From positions 1 to 12,910 of the forward strand of contig JAIOQD010000761.1 in NCBI GenBank assembly GCA_021413595.1: 12,910 bases of DNA. The letters are read 5' to 3'. The DNA comes from Bacteroidota bacterium. GTDB taxonomy: Bacteria; Bacteroidota; Bacteroidia; 2-12-FULL-35-15. Every line of letters starts with the position of its first letter. Positions within the stretch are counted from its first letter, which is position 1. A program made the translations under genes and the position numbers. This document shows positions 1 through 8,467 of this stretch, piece after piece. A model generated the notes under the pieces. The model saw only the letters and a list, made by a program, of their open reading frames with translations, was not told the origin of the DNA and did no database searches.

Positions 1-3000
1 TCACCGTATGAGTTCCAATAGTAAGATTAGTAGCATTGGAAGCAGTGGAGCCACTTGGCGCCCATAAATAAGTATAAAATGGTTCCGTACCTCCCGTTGC
101 TGCAATGGATATAGCTCCTGTATTTTCTCCATTACATAAAACATTAGTTATTGAAGAGATGGATACATCCACAGGTGTTGGTTCGTCTATTGTCACACTG
201 TCTGATGTTTGGCATCCAATGGCATCCGTTACACTAACAGTATAAGTACCAATAGATAATAAAGTGCCGGTTAAATTATTTCCACCCGAAGGAGTCCAGT
301 TGATAATATATGGTGTGGTTCCTTGTGAAATAGTGATGGTGGCAGATCCATCATTTCCTCCATAACAGGAAACATTGTTTTTAGAGAAAATAGCTATAGA
401 TGGACCCGGTAAAATGTTCAGATTTGCAGTTAAGGATATGGAGCAATTGGAAGCGTCTGTAACAAGTAAATTATAGCCCCCTGGCCCTAAACCGGTTATT
501 GCAGAGGTTGTAGCAGCCCCGAACGACCACAAATAAGTATAGGGTAAGGTACCTCCCGATACTTGTGATGAAATAGACCCATTTGAAAGGAGGCAGGATG
601 GATTTATTGTTACCAGTGTGCCAGTGATTTCAGAAGGTTCGGGTATATTTAGAGAAATGTTTTTCTGGCAGCTATTGCTATCCGTCACTAAAATAATATA
701 ATTGCCTGGCGAAAGACCAAAAGCTGAATCATTTATTGACACAGAAGGTGTCCATTGATAGGAATAAGAAGGTGTTCCACCGATAGGAGTTATGCTGGCA
801 GTACCATTTGCCCCTCCGAAGCAACTTGTGGCAGCTACAGTGCTTATTGCCGAAAGCGCTTGACCAGGTTGAGTTATTGCTATAGAGCTCGTATCAGTAC
901 ATCCTTTACTATCAGTTATTGTTACAGTATAATTTCCCATGGCTAAAGCAGTTCCTGTATTTCCATTACCTCCCGAAGGACTCCAATTATAATAGTAAAC
1001 AGGTGTACCTTCGCTTACTGATGCTGTTGCCGTTCCATTTGTACCACCAAAGCAGCTTACATTGGTGGAAGATGAAACAGTAGCATTAAGTTTCAACGGT
1101 TCAAAAATGGTAACCGGTATTGTTTGCATACAGTTTTTGGAATCCGTAACCTGCACAGTATAAGTAGCAGCAGTAAGATTAGTTATGTCTGATCCTATAG
1201 CCCCGCTTGGCAACCATTGATAGGTGTATCCAGGAGTTCCACTTGATGCACTGGCAGAAGCTGTCCCATCATTACCTCCAAAACAACTTACTGTACTTTT
1301 GGTAACAGTTATTAAGATCGGTAACGGTTCTGTAATGCCGGGATTTATTGTTGCAAGAGCTTTACAACCATTAGTGCCTGTTACTGTTACTGTATAGGAG
1401 CCCGCTACTAAGCCTGTTGCAATTGAATCATTCCCACCCGATGGCATCCATGAGTAAGTATAATCACCAATCCCACCCGAAATGGCAACTTTAGCAGAAC
1501 CATCTGAACCTCCATAGCAACTTACATTAACCACTGAATAAATATTTGCAGTTGGTGCGGAATTTTCACTCACATTTCCATATTGTGTTGCTGTACATCC
1601 GGTGGAATCGGTTACTAAAACCGTATATGCGCCAGATATTAAGTTCGAGGCCACAGCATCCGTTCCGCTTGAAGGAGACCAGAGATAAGTATAGGGGGAA
1701 AATCCTCCCGAAACAGTAACAGAAGATTGTCCGTTAGGCTGTCCGCAGTCAGAATTAACACTGGAAGTAGTAAGCACTATTTGGGCAGGTTGACTTACCG
1801 TAGCGGAATTAGTTGCTAAACATCCGTTTAAATCACTTACGGTTACTGTATAGGTTCCTGCGCTGAGGTTTGGAATGTTTTGTCCGATTATATTACCGGG
1901 TGTCCATAAATAAGTATAAGTGCCAGTGCCACCAGCTGCCGAAGCAGAAACAGAACCATCATTTTTTCCATAACAAGTCGCTGGTAGGGGTGAGGCCGAA
2001 GCGGACAGTGGAGTTAAAGGTTGTGTAATGGTTACAGAATCTGTAGTAAAACATCCTTTCGAGTCAGTAACTGCAACAGTATAGGTTCCAAGAGTTAAAT
2101 TTGGGTTAGTTGCTGTAGTTGCTCCTCCCGGAGACCATAAATAAGTATAGTTTGCTGTCCCCCCCGAAGGACTGGCAGTTACCTTACCATCATTTCCAGA
2201 AAAACAGCTGATATTTACCTGGCTAATGAAATTTATTGTTAAAAGCCCTGATGCAGTGATTGTTGCAAATGAGGTAGTTGTGCATCCTTTTAAGTCAGTG
2301 ATCGTTAATGAATATGTTTGCGGACTGAGATTTGAGATCTGTGGGGTGGTAGAACCATTACTCCAAAGAAAAGTATATCCCGGGTTCCCCCCCGAAACTG
2401 CTACTGTAGCTGTTCCATCATTCATAGAATTACAGGTTTCATCGGTTATTGCAGTACTTGCGATAATTGCAGTGGGTTGTGTTATAGTAACAGAATTAGA
2501 TGCCAAACACCCTTTATTATCAGTAACTGTTAAAGTAAATATACCTGCTTGTAAACCCGATGCATTTGGAGAGGTAGCTCCTGAGCTCCAATAGTATGTA
2601 TAGGGAGATATGCCTCCAGATATTGTTGAATTGGCTGCTCCTGTGGTTCCGCCAAAGCAACTTACAGCTGTAGGTGTTAGTAATAATGTAATTGCAGAAG
2701 GTTGAGTAATTGTATATGTTGCTGTGATCGTGCAGGCTTTGGAATCTTTTACGGTTACAGTATAGGTACCTGCAAGTTGACTGCTTATTGATGAAGTTAG
2801 TTGATTCCCAGGTTGCCACAAATAGGTATAAGAACCTGTTCCACCGCTTGGAGTTATTGATATGGAGCCATTACTACCACCCGAACAGGATACATCCATA
2901 ATGGATGAAGCTAAAGCAATTGGTGACGGTTGAATAATAGTAACAGGATTTGTTGAAGTGCAACCGATACCATTTGTAACGGTTACTGAATAAGTACCCA

Positions 3001-3150
3001 GGCTAAGGTTTGTTGCTGTTGCACTTAGCTGCGCAGGGGCAGTGTTCCAGAAATACGTATAGATTGGCGTACCTCCTGTAACGCTAACAGTTGCGGAACC
3101 ATCATTGCCTCCAAAACAGCTTACCGGAGTTTTAGTAACAGAAACTGTGC
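1..3150 (-). repeat. SprB repeat array of protein A (14 coding tandem repeats)
   Basis: Fourteen tandem protein repeats of 75-78 residues follow the pattern V-S-C-F-G-G-x-D-G-x-A ... S-G-G-T-P-x-Y-x-Y-x-W ... L-x-x-G-T-Y-T-V-x-V-T-D-x-x-x-C ... T-Q-P. The first cysteine codon of each lies at about 3116, 2885, 2657, 2432, 2204, 1973, 1745, 1517, 1283, 1052, 821, 593, 365 and 134. Each repeat has two cysteines, suggesting one disulfide per beta-sandwich unit (inference). The repeats are strongly diverged at DNA level, so this is an old array and not a recent tandem expansion. The last repeat is cut by the window edge after LTIGTHTV. Confidence 0.92.
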
Positions 3151-5359
3151 CCGTAAATGCCACATAATTAATTCTTACAATATCAGAAACAGCAGGACAG
3201 GTTCCGGTTCCGGTAGTAGTTAAAGTTAAATCGGCAAAACCAGTGGCTAATTCAGCAAGTGTTGGAGAATAGGTGGAACCTGAAAGCGAAGTATTATTTG
3301 GGCTGAATGTACCTCCGCCTCCTGTCCATATTCCACCAATTGCAGCGGTAACAGAACCACTTAAACTTGTAATTGGATTTTGTTTGCAAACCGTTTTATC
3401 CAATCCTGCATTAGCAGAAACAGCAACAGAATAAGAGGTGACGGTTACTGTTGCATAGGTTGGTGGGCAGTTTGATGCATCTGAAATTTTAACAGTATAG
3501 GTTCCGGTTCCTACCAGAATAGTTTGTGAAGGATTAACATTATTCCATAAATAACTATATGGAGGGGTGCCACCACTTCCATTAGCGGTGATTGGTGTGG
3601 AAGTTTGTCCAATACAAATTACAGGGTTTTGAGGAACAATATTTGCTAAAAGGGTAGTATGAAAAGTAACCCTTATACTATCACAAATATAAACTGGAAG
3701 GCAGGAAGCTGACATACCACAAATTTGATAATCAATGTAAGGTGGTAATCCAACCTGTCCTGTAGCTGTTGGGTTCTTACATCCAGAGGTACAAGATAAG
3801 TAATTGTTATATGCGCCAAAGGCCCCGGGATAAACAGAGTTCCAGATAATAGTAGAATCAATGAAACCATTTGCTGAAATTTGGCCAACACATCCTTGAT
3901 TTATTGCAATATTAACACCTGCAACCGGCAGTGGAGGTGATGGGCAATTAACTACATTAAATTGAAAATCCCGAAGTGTTTGGCTCAAGTAAACTCCATT
4001 GCGATATTCCTTCACTTTTACGCCAACCACAAATTTTCCAATCATGGGCGGTGTGCCCGTTAACAATCCGGTTGATGGATTAAGATTAAGTGGTGGCCCT
4101 CCAAGTGGATTGGCAGCAGAATACCCTGGAAGCCATACAATTGGGGTAAATATTGCTGTGTTTCCGGAAAAAGTAGGATCAAAAGTAGCGGGAGGGATAG
4201 TAAGTGAATAACTTGGACCATTCTCTCCATTATAAGGTGTGTAAAGAGAATATACTAGAGAATCTCCGTTCACATCGGTTGCTGAATGATCAAAAGTAAA
4301 TGGTTGTCCGGCACAAACAAAAATGGGAGGAAAAAGAGTAAAAACAGGGTTACTGTTTGGCACAAAATTATTGCAGGAAACAAGCACATTGTCGAATTGG
4401 TAAACTTTACTGCTATTTGAAACCAAGGCATAATGAACACGAATTACGATCTGAACTGTACTGCCCGAAATACCTACCTTGCTAGCAACCGTTGGAGAAA
4501 AAACACCCTGTATCTTGCCGTTGGTTGGAAATAAAGTGAGTGGTCCTCCATTAAGGCGATAATAAACAAATATGGAATCGGTAGCGACCAGGTTTCCCGT
4601 TTGGGATAGATCAACCATCAAGTTAACAGAAGGGCAGGAAGAAATAGGAATAAGTTGAGATGTCCATGTTTTCTGCGCATTGTTAGCTCCGGTAATTTCA
4701 AACACTTTATTGCCATTTACCATTGTTTTTACTGATGCGCTGGTTGGTGATGCAAAAGTTCCAACTGCTGCAATGGTCCATGCAGTAGAACCAACATCCA
4801 CAGTTGTATTATCAGGTAATTTAAAATCTTCCCCCCAAAGCACTGACTCACCTGGTATATCTGCATCAAAACTGGAACCGATACATAAAAGACAAGATGT
4901 ATAAAGACAAAGACAGCCGTTTGGATCGACCTTACAATTGTTTATCGCAACATTTCTTGCTTGTCTCTGCCAATATAAATGATACCCACCGGGGTTAGGA
5001 GGGAGCGATACTGTTTTAGTGTAAATGCCTTGTTGCACACAAGGTATAGGGTTGGGGGCAATGGCACAAGGAGGAAGAATTGGAGGAATTAAAGTAACCG
5101 CTCCTAAGGTCATTGTAATATCTTTACTTGGTGAAAAAAGAGCACCATTGTATCCTAAAACAGTTATTAATACTGTTGGATCAAAAGGTGCCTTATTTGG
5201 ATTTGGGCTACAATCGCGGAATAATTTTAGTGTTATAGTATAACTAGAGCCTCCATTGTGGACATAGGTTAATGTGCCTCCTACTATATGGGAGGAAAAT
5301 GTGGTAGCAGAAATACCCAGAAAAATACCAATAAAGAATAGTTGTAATCGTTTTTTCAT
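1..5359 (-). CDS. Giant secreted SprB-repeat surface protein A, 3' end outside window
   Basis: The frame opens at ATG 5359-5357 and stays open for 1786 codons to the left edge, so only the N-terminal part is visible. Residues 1-23 form a signal peptide (MKKR, then a hydrophobic stretch). Mature protein begins near SHIVGGTLTY, with KLFRDC at 45-50, a start I recognise from many large Bacteroidota surface proteins. Residues 340-471 continue that module, with FDHSATDVNGDSL, LTGTPPMIGKFVVGV and EYRNG...LRDFQFNVVNC. Between the two halves lies an extra domain (about 160-330) preceded by a cysteine cluster. Residues 471-575 are Cys-rich and unassigned. A PKD/SprB-like module follows (580-640), then an AGLDKTVC...GGIWTGGGGTFSP module (650-730), then 14 SprB repeats from about 739. 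Expected role: T9SS-exported adhesin or fibre. The sorting domain would lie off the left edge. The ATG has an AT-rich leader (TTGTATAA) and no clear Shine-Dalgarno. Family placement is firm; the ligand is unknown. Confidence 0.93.
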   Translation of the reverse strand, partial: MKKRLQLFFIGIFLGISATTFSSHIVGGTLTYVHNGGSSYTITLKLFRDCSPNPNKAPFDPTVLITVLGYNGALFSPSKDITMTLGAVTLIPPILPPCAIAPNPIPCVQQGIYTKTVSLPPNPGGYHLYWQRQARNVAINNCKVDPNGCLCLYTSCLLCIGSSFDADIPGESVLWGEDFKLPDNTTVDVGSTAWTIAAVGTFASPTSASVKTMVNGNKVFEITGANNAQKTWTSQLIPISSCPSVNLMVDLSQTGNLVATDSIFVYYRLNGGPLTLFPTNGKIQGVFSPTVASKVGISGSTVQIVIRVHYALVSNSSKVYQFDNVLVSCNNFVPNSNPVFTLFPPIFVCAGQPFTFDHSATDVNGDSLVYSLYTPYNGENGPSYSLTIPPATFDPTFSGNTAIFTPIVWLPGYSAANPLGGPPLNLNPSTGLLTGTPPMIGKFVVGVKVKEYRNGVYLSQTLRDFQFNVVNCPSPPLPVAGVNIAINQGCVGQISANGFIDSTIIWNSVYPGAFGAYNNYLSCTSGCKNPTATGQVGLPPYIDYQICGMSASCLPVYICDSIRVTFHTTLLANIVPQNPVICIGQTSTPITANGSGGTPPYSYLWNNVNPSQTILVGTGTYTVKISDASNCPPTYATVTVTSYSVAVSANAGLDKTVCKQNPITSLSGSVTAAIGGIWTGGGGTFSPNNTSLSGSTYSPTLAELATGFADLTLTTTGTGTCPAVSDIVRINYVAFTGTVSVTKTPVSCFGGNDGSATVSVTGGTPIYTYFWNTAPAQLSATATNLSLGTYSVTVTNGIGCTSTNPVTIIQPSPIALASSIMDVSCSGGSNGSISITPSGGTGSYTYLWQPGNQLTSSISSQLAGTYTVTVKDSKACTITATYTITQPSAITLLLTPTAVSCFGGTTGAANSTISGGISPYTYYWSSGATSPNASGLQAGIFTLTVTDNKGCLASNSVTITQPTAIIASTAITDETCNSMNDGTATVAVSGGNPGYTFLWSNGSTTPQISNLSPQTYSLTITDLKGCTTTSFATITASGLLTINFISQVNISCFSGNDGKVTASPSGGTANYTYLWSPGGATTATNPNLTLGTYTVAVTDSKGCFTTDSVTITQPLTPLSASASPLPATCYGKNDGSVSASAAGGTGTYTYLWTPGNIIGQNIPNLSAGTYTVTVSDLNGCLATNSATVSQPAQIVLTTSSVNSDCGQPNGQSSVTVSGGFSPYTYLWSPSSGTDAVASNLISGAYTVLVTDSTGCTATQYGNVSENSAPTANIYSVVNVSCYGGSDGSAKVAISGGIGDYTYSWMPSGGNDSIATGLVAGSYTVTVTGTNGCKALATINPGITEPLPILITVTKSTVSCFGGNDGTASASASSGTPGYTYQWLPSGAIGSDITNLTAATYTVQVTDSKNCMQTIPVTIFEPLKLNATVSSSTNVSCFGGTNGTATASVSEGTPVYYYNWSPSGGNGNTGTALAMGNYTVTITDSKGCTDTSSIAITQPGQALSAISTVAATSCFGGANGTASITPIGGTPSYSYQWTPSVSINDSAFGLSPGNYIILVTDSNSCQKNISLNIPEPSEITGTLVTINPSCLLSNGSISSQVSGGTLPYTYLWSFGAATTSAITGLGPGGYNLLVTDASNCSISLTANLNILPGPSIAIFSKNNVSCYGGNDGSATITISQGTTPYIINWTPSGGNNLTGTLLSIGTYTVSVTDAIGCQTSDSVTIDEPTPVDVSISSITNVLCNGENTGAISIAATGGTEPFYTYLWAPSGSTASNATNLTIGTHTV

Positions 5360-5413
5360 TTATACAATAACCATTTGCAAAAATCGAAATCAATATTCAC
5401 TTTTTTTAGGGTA

Positions 5414-5433
5414 TGAAAAAATGTTTTTTTTCA
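5414..5433. repeat. A/T-tract inverted repeat upstream of protein A gene
   Basis: TGAAAAAA at 5414-5421 is followed two bases later by eight T and CA (5424-5433), giving a near-perfect hairpin about 55 bases before the protein A start codon. It could be a weak terminator-like structure ending transcription from the upstream gene, or simply a curved A-tract region near a promoter. It lacks a GC-rich stem, so an intrinsic terminator is not well supported. Confidence 0.35.
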
Positions 5434-5453
5434 AAATAGCAATCCCAATTTTG

Positions 5454-5472
5454 ATATACGAATTTTGTATAT
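5454..5472. repeat. Imperfect palindrome ATATAC...GTATAT
   Basis: ATATAC (5454-5459) and GTATAT (5467-5472) are perfect inverted arms around a seven-base centre that can extend the pairing with one G-T wobble and A-T pairs. Size and symmetry would suit a dimeric regulator site, but such palindromes arise easily in AT-rich DNA. Confidence 0.25.
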
Positions 5473-5726
5473 ATAAGGTTACTTATTCCTGTCATTAGTG
5501 ATAACTAAATTATGGATTGAAAGTTAACGTGATTTTTGGAGTAGAAAGGTGGGCAACGAGCTTTTCAATAGATAACAAACAAAAAGAATATAGCATTATG
5601 ACATATCATCAAAATCGATTAATAATGCAGTATTTGAATTAAGGAAACATGAAAAAAAAAGAACTATATTGCAAACTGATTTCATAAAAAGCAATTTTCA
5701 AACTCAGATAAAGAATCTTTTTCCAA

Positions 5727-6812
5727 TTAAAATTTAGGACACGGCACAATTATACGTGATTTCTTCTTCTTTTTGAATTTACATAATTGGTAGGCCAGTG
5801 TTATTTCATGAGCCCCTTGAGCAAGATTGTTTAATTTTGAAATGGTAATATCATAACTATACCCGATATTCAACCGATCTGTTTTTAAACCCACTATTAT
5901 AGCAACAGCATCATTATTGCTATAACCTCTTTTGTAAGCTTTTATTATAGGGATACCTCTATACCAAATGCCTATATTAACAATGTATTGAGTAAAATAA
6001 AATCCAATATCAAACTGATCAAACTCCTTTTGTCCACGATAATTAAAGGCCGGAGAAATAGATCTTTGTTCATAAAGGTTTCTTTCTTTTGGATTGAAGG
6101 TGAATTTAGCCCCACCATGTACACTGTATTTAATAGGTAAAATACCATCTCCATTGCCCATAAGTGCTACATCCGGTCTGGTAAGATGATAAACAGATGA
6201 GCCAATCCAATATTTTCTTGAATAAAACAATGCACCAGCACCAATATCAAAATAAGTTTTTGTCTGTGTTGGAGTTTCAATGGTAGCAACGTTTCCTCCA
6301 CGTGCTATCTGATCTCCAAATAATAATGCATTGAAGTTAATACTTTTTAACCCAAAGCCAGGTTGAACACCAAATCTCATTGAAAAATTTCTATTTACCT
6401 TTACTTCATAAGCAAACATTGGATTTATTATTGTTGTTTTCAAATCCCCGCTTCCAGCAGCATCATTACCAAATAGTAATCCAACCCCTAAATTGTACTT
6501 TTGAACATAATGATCCATAGAAAGTAAATAGGATTTATACGTTTTAGAAATTCCCGGCCATTGATTTCTATAGGTAGTAGAAAATCTTGAACAAACACCA
6601 GCCCCTGTAAAGGCAGGGTTAAGGTATAATGGAGATGAAAAAAATTGAGTAAAGTGCATATCCTGCGCTTTTACATTATTTGTGTTAAAAAGGATAATAA
6701 AGATAAAAAGGCTTGATATTAAACCAAATCCACTTCTCTTAATCATTCCTCCTGAGGAGATTCTGAAGAAGGAAAGTTTGTTCTTATTACATTTGTATGA
6801 TATTTTTTTCAT
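5727..6812 (-). CDS. PorP/SprF-family type IX secretion outer-membrane protein
   Basis: The 361-residue product has a signal peptide ending at KA|QD (residues 49/50), then the family's diagnostic N-terminus QDMHFTQFFSSPLYLNPAFTG (50-70) and YRNQWPG (81-87). Alternating hydrophobic strands throughout fit an outer-membrane beta-barrel. A basic tail ending CPKF is also a family feature. Known members include PorP (Porphyromonas T9SS core) and SprF, needed in Flavobacterium johnsoniae for secretion of the adhesin SprB. Its place just after a giant protein with a type B sorting domain (with one gene between) suggests it is the secretion partner of proteins A and B. The first ATG would give an unusually long 49-residue leader; ATG 6746 (residue 23, MIKRSGFGL...) gives a normal 27-residue signal peptide and has AGGAGG just before it, though only one base away. 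I keep the longer frame but consider 6746 at least as likely. Confidence 0.93.
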   Translation of the reverse strand: MKKISYKCNKNKLSFFRISSGGMIKRSGFGLISSLFIFIILFNTNNVKAQDMHFTQFFSSPLYLNPAFTGAGVCSRFSTTYRNQWPGISKTYKSYLLSMDHYVQKYNLGVGLLFGNDAAGSGDLKTTIINPMFAYEVKVNRNFSMRFGVQPGFGLKSINFNALLFGDQIARGGNVATIETPTQTKTYFDIGAGALFYSRKYWIGSSVYHLTRPDVALMGNGDGILPIKYSVHGGAKFTFNPKERNLYEQRSISPAFNYRGQKEFDQFDIGFYFTQYIVNIGIWYRGIPIIKAYKRGYSNNDAVAIIVGLKTDRLNIGYSYDITISKLNNLAQGAHEITLAYQLCKFKKKKKSRIIVPCPKF

Positions 6813-6895
6813 CTTCTTTTTCTTTTTACACCATTCTCACAGTTTACTGTTTTGTCGAATACCCAATTCAGATTGGATGGCGGAGCTGAGGTAAA
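6813..6895. other. 83-base spacer with a small palindrome
   Basis: This spacer separates the PD40 gene stop from the PorP/SprF start. It contains ACAGTTTACTGT (6839-6850), a palindrome with five-base arms around TT. The spacer is short and has no terminator, supporting co-transcription. The palindrome could be an operator or chance. Confidence 0.35.
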
Positions 6896-8467
6896 CTATT
6901 TCAATTTAGTAAGTTTATACAAAATGTTTACTTCAGTATCTAAAACTGAATTAGTAACAAATCGCTCATATCCGGGAGAATCGATAATAATGCGGTATTC
7001 TTTGTTTTTTTGTGAGATAACTAATACTTTTCCCGTTCTGTCATTTGGCTTGTATATTCCATAAGTCGATTCATTCTCTAAATTAATTAGTTTAATTTCT
7101 GCCTCTTTAATAATTGAGCTGGTTTCATCCACCACATGTATATTATAAACATTTAATGATGGAGCGGTAACAGGGAATGAAACACTGTAAATATCCTGTA
7201 AGCCGAATCCTCCCTCTCTTTCGGAAGATAAATAACCTTTGGAAGCATCGGTATTCATTACAAAAAATATATCGTCATCAACTGTATTTATTGGGCTGCC
7301 TAAATTTATTGGAGCTTCAAAATTACCGGATCCATCAAAATTTGATTTAAAGATATCATAACCTCCCATATTTTTATGACCTTCGGAACTAAAAAATAAA
7401 GTATTACCTAAAGGATGCACGAATGGAGCATCTTCATCGTATTCTGTATTAATTGAAGCACCCAAATTGAATGGTTTTGCCCATTTTCCGTTTTGTAATT
7501 TTCTAACGGAGTATAGATCTTTTCCACCGTAACCTCCTGGTCGGTTACTTGAAAAGAAAATGATATCCCCACCTGGAGAATAACAGGCACTGGTTTCCAG
7601 ATAATTTGGTGAATTAACGATTGTACCAATAGTTTCAGGATTAGACCATACATTATTACTATAAAAACTTTCGTAAATGTCTCCACTTAATAGATCTTTA
7701 CTTGTACGATAAATAAGTAGTTTTTCGCCATCTGCAGACAATCCAGTACAAGCATCGTGAACAGCAGTATTAATATTAGTATCAAGCATTGTTGGAGTTC
7801 CCCAATTAGACATGCTGTCTTTTCTGGAAATATAAATATCTTCAAAATAGTCACCTAATGGATCTGTTTTCTGCCAAACAGCGTTTTTCCTTCTGGAAGT
7901 GAAAATCATGAATTTTTCATCAGCCGGAATTAAAGGAACATAATCGCCAAACTCTGAATTTACAACGTTTCCGATGTTATTAATTAAAATAGATTTGTCT
8001 TCAGTAGTTTCCAACAACAAAGCTGTATGACATTTTTCAATTAGGTCATCAATTTCTTTTCTCGAAAATTCATTGTCACCACCAAAATATTTGTATTGAT
8101 TAAAATAATAAATAGCACGTTCAAATTGCTTGGATAAATGATTTAGTTTTCCAAGATAATAATTAACCTCAGGAAAGTCAGTAGGTGGTACTTTCTCAAA
8201 ATATTTTTTTGAATTTTTTTTGAATTTTTTTATTTCAAAATTACAAACACCAAGTTTGAAATTAGTTTCATTATCGGAGCTGTCTAAATTGTATAGTGTT
8301 TCATATATTTTTAAAGCCCCTAGGTAATCGCTATTATCGTATGCTTTATCAGCTTTTGTTAAAAGTTGTTTTTCCTGACGTGACGTTATTTGAGCATAGG
8401 ACGTGATATGAAATAGGTGAAAGGTGAAATGTAATATTACTGCTATTAATAAAGCTTTTGATTTCAT
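6896..8467 (-). CDS. Exported TPR / PD40 beta-propeller protein, PorE-like without OmpA domain
   Basis: The product has 523 residues. Residues 1-25 are a signal peptide (cleavage at SYA|Q). Residues 30-155 are helical and TPR-like (KADKAYDNSDYLGALKIYE, LGVCNFE, YYLGKLNHLSKQFERAIYYF). Residues 165-430 hold PD40/WD40-like propeller blades: FTSRR (189), IYRTSKDLLSGDIYES (252), FFSSNRPGGYGGKDLYS (304), FFSSEGHKNMGGYDIF (358) and GYLSSEREGGFGLQDIYS (411). Residues 440-515 resemble a CnaB/carboxypeptidase-regulatory-like beta domain. This is the order found in PorE-type T9SS envelope proteins, but the C-terminal OmpA peptidoglycan-binding domain is absent: the gene stops after LTKLK and only 83 bases separate it from the next gene. 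I infer a periplasmic or outer-membrane-associated accessory for secretion or display of the neighbouring giant proteins. The ATG has no Shine-Dalgarno but overlaps the stop of a short upstream frame (ATGA). Confidence 0.9.
   Translation of the reverse strand: MKSKALLIAVILHFTFHLFHITSYAQITSRQEKQLLTKADKAYDNSDYLGALKIYETLYNLDSSDNETNFKLGVCNFEIKKFKKNSKKYFEKVPPTDFPEVNYYLGKLNHLSKQFERAIYYFNQYKYFGGDNEFSRKEIDDLIEKCHTALLLETTEDKSILINNIGNVVNSEFGDYVPLIPADEKFMIFTSRRKNAVWQKTDPLGDYFEDIYISRKDSMSNWGTPTMLDTNINTAVHDACTGLSADGEKLLIYRTSKDLLSGDIYESFYSNNVWSNPETIGTIVNSPNYLETSACYSPGGDIIFFSSNRPGGYGGKDLYSVRKLQNGKWAKPFNLGASINTEYDEDAPFVHPLGNTLFFSSEGHKNMGGYDIFKSNFDGSGNFEAPINLGSPINTVDDDIFFVMNTDASKGYLSSEREGGFGLQDIYSVSFPVTAPSLNVYNIHVVDETSSIIKEAEIKLINLENESTYGIYKPNDRTGKVLVISQKNKEYRIIIDSPGYERFVTNSVLDTEVNILYKLTKLK
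8204..8231 (-). repeat. Triple A-tract (7, 8, 7) inside the PD40 gene
   Basis: Three runs of 7, 8 and 7 T on the plus strand (A on the coding strand), separated by GAA spacers, encode the lysine-rich KKFKKNSKK segment of the TPR region near residues 80-88. The frame is intact here. Such homopolymers are prone to slippage in replication, transcription or sequencing. Confidence 0.6.

Larger units (their letters stand above)
5360..5726. other. 367-base AT-rich intergenic gap between the PorP/SprF gene and protein A gene
   Basis: No gene of recognisable family is present on either strand. The gap holds one short signal-peptide-like frame on the minus strand (5596-5685, 29 codons, see findings), an unremarkable plus-strand open stretch of about 45 codons without a good start, an A/T inverted repeat at 5414-5433 and an imperfect palindrome at 5454-5472. 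It is the longest spacer in the locus, so it is the likeliest place for a separate promoter for protein A. I found no exact match to the Bacteroidota -7 element TAnnTTTG on the minus strand here; the nearest is GATTTTTG about 18 bases before the start codon. Confidence 0.6.

Noticed and set aside
1..3150. Regular spacing of about 230 bases suggestive of a CRISPR or non-coding satellite array
   Set aside because: The unit is far longer than a CRISPR repeat, the DNA is diverged between units, the frame is open throughout, and the translation is a clear SprB repeat.
5360..5400. GATTTTTG on the minus strand as a Bacteroidota -7 promoter element for protein A
   Set aside because: It has one mismatch to TAnnTTTG and I find no well-placed -33 TTG, so the match is no better than chance in this AT-rich DNA.
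5710..5724. AAAGATTCTTT as a terminator after the PorP/SprF gene (minus strand)
   Set aside because: The arms are five bases around a single base, the stem is A/T-rich and no U-tract follows, so it cannot form a useful hairpin.
5972..6154. Minus-strand open frame of 60 codons inside the PorP/SprF gene, and a similar one at 7408-7686 inside the PD40 gene
   Set aside because: Both are out-of-frame shadows of well-supported genes on the same strand.
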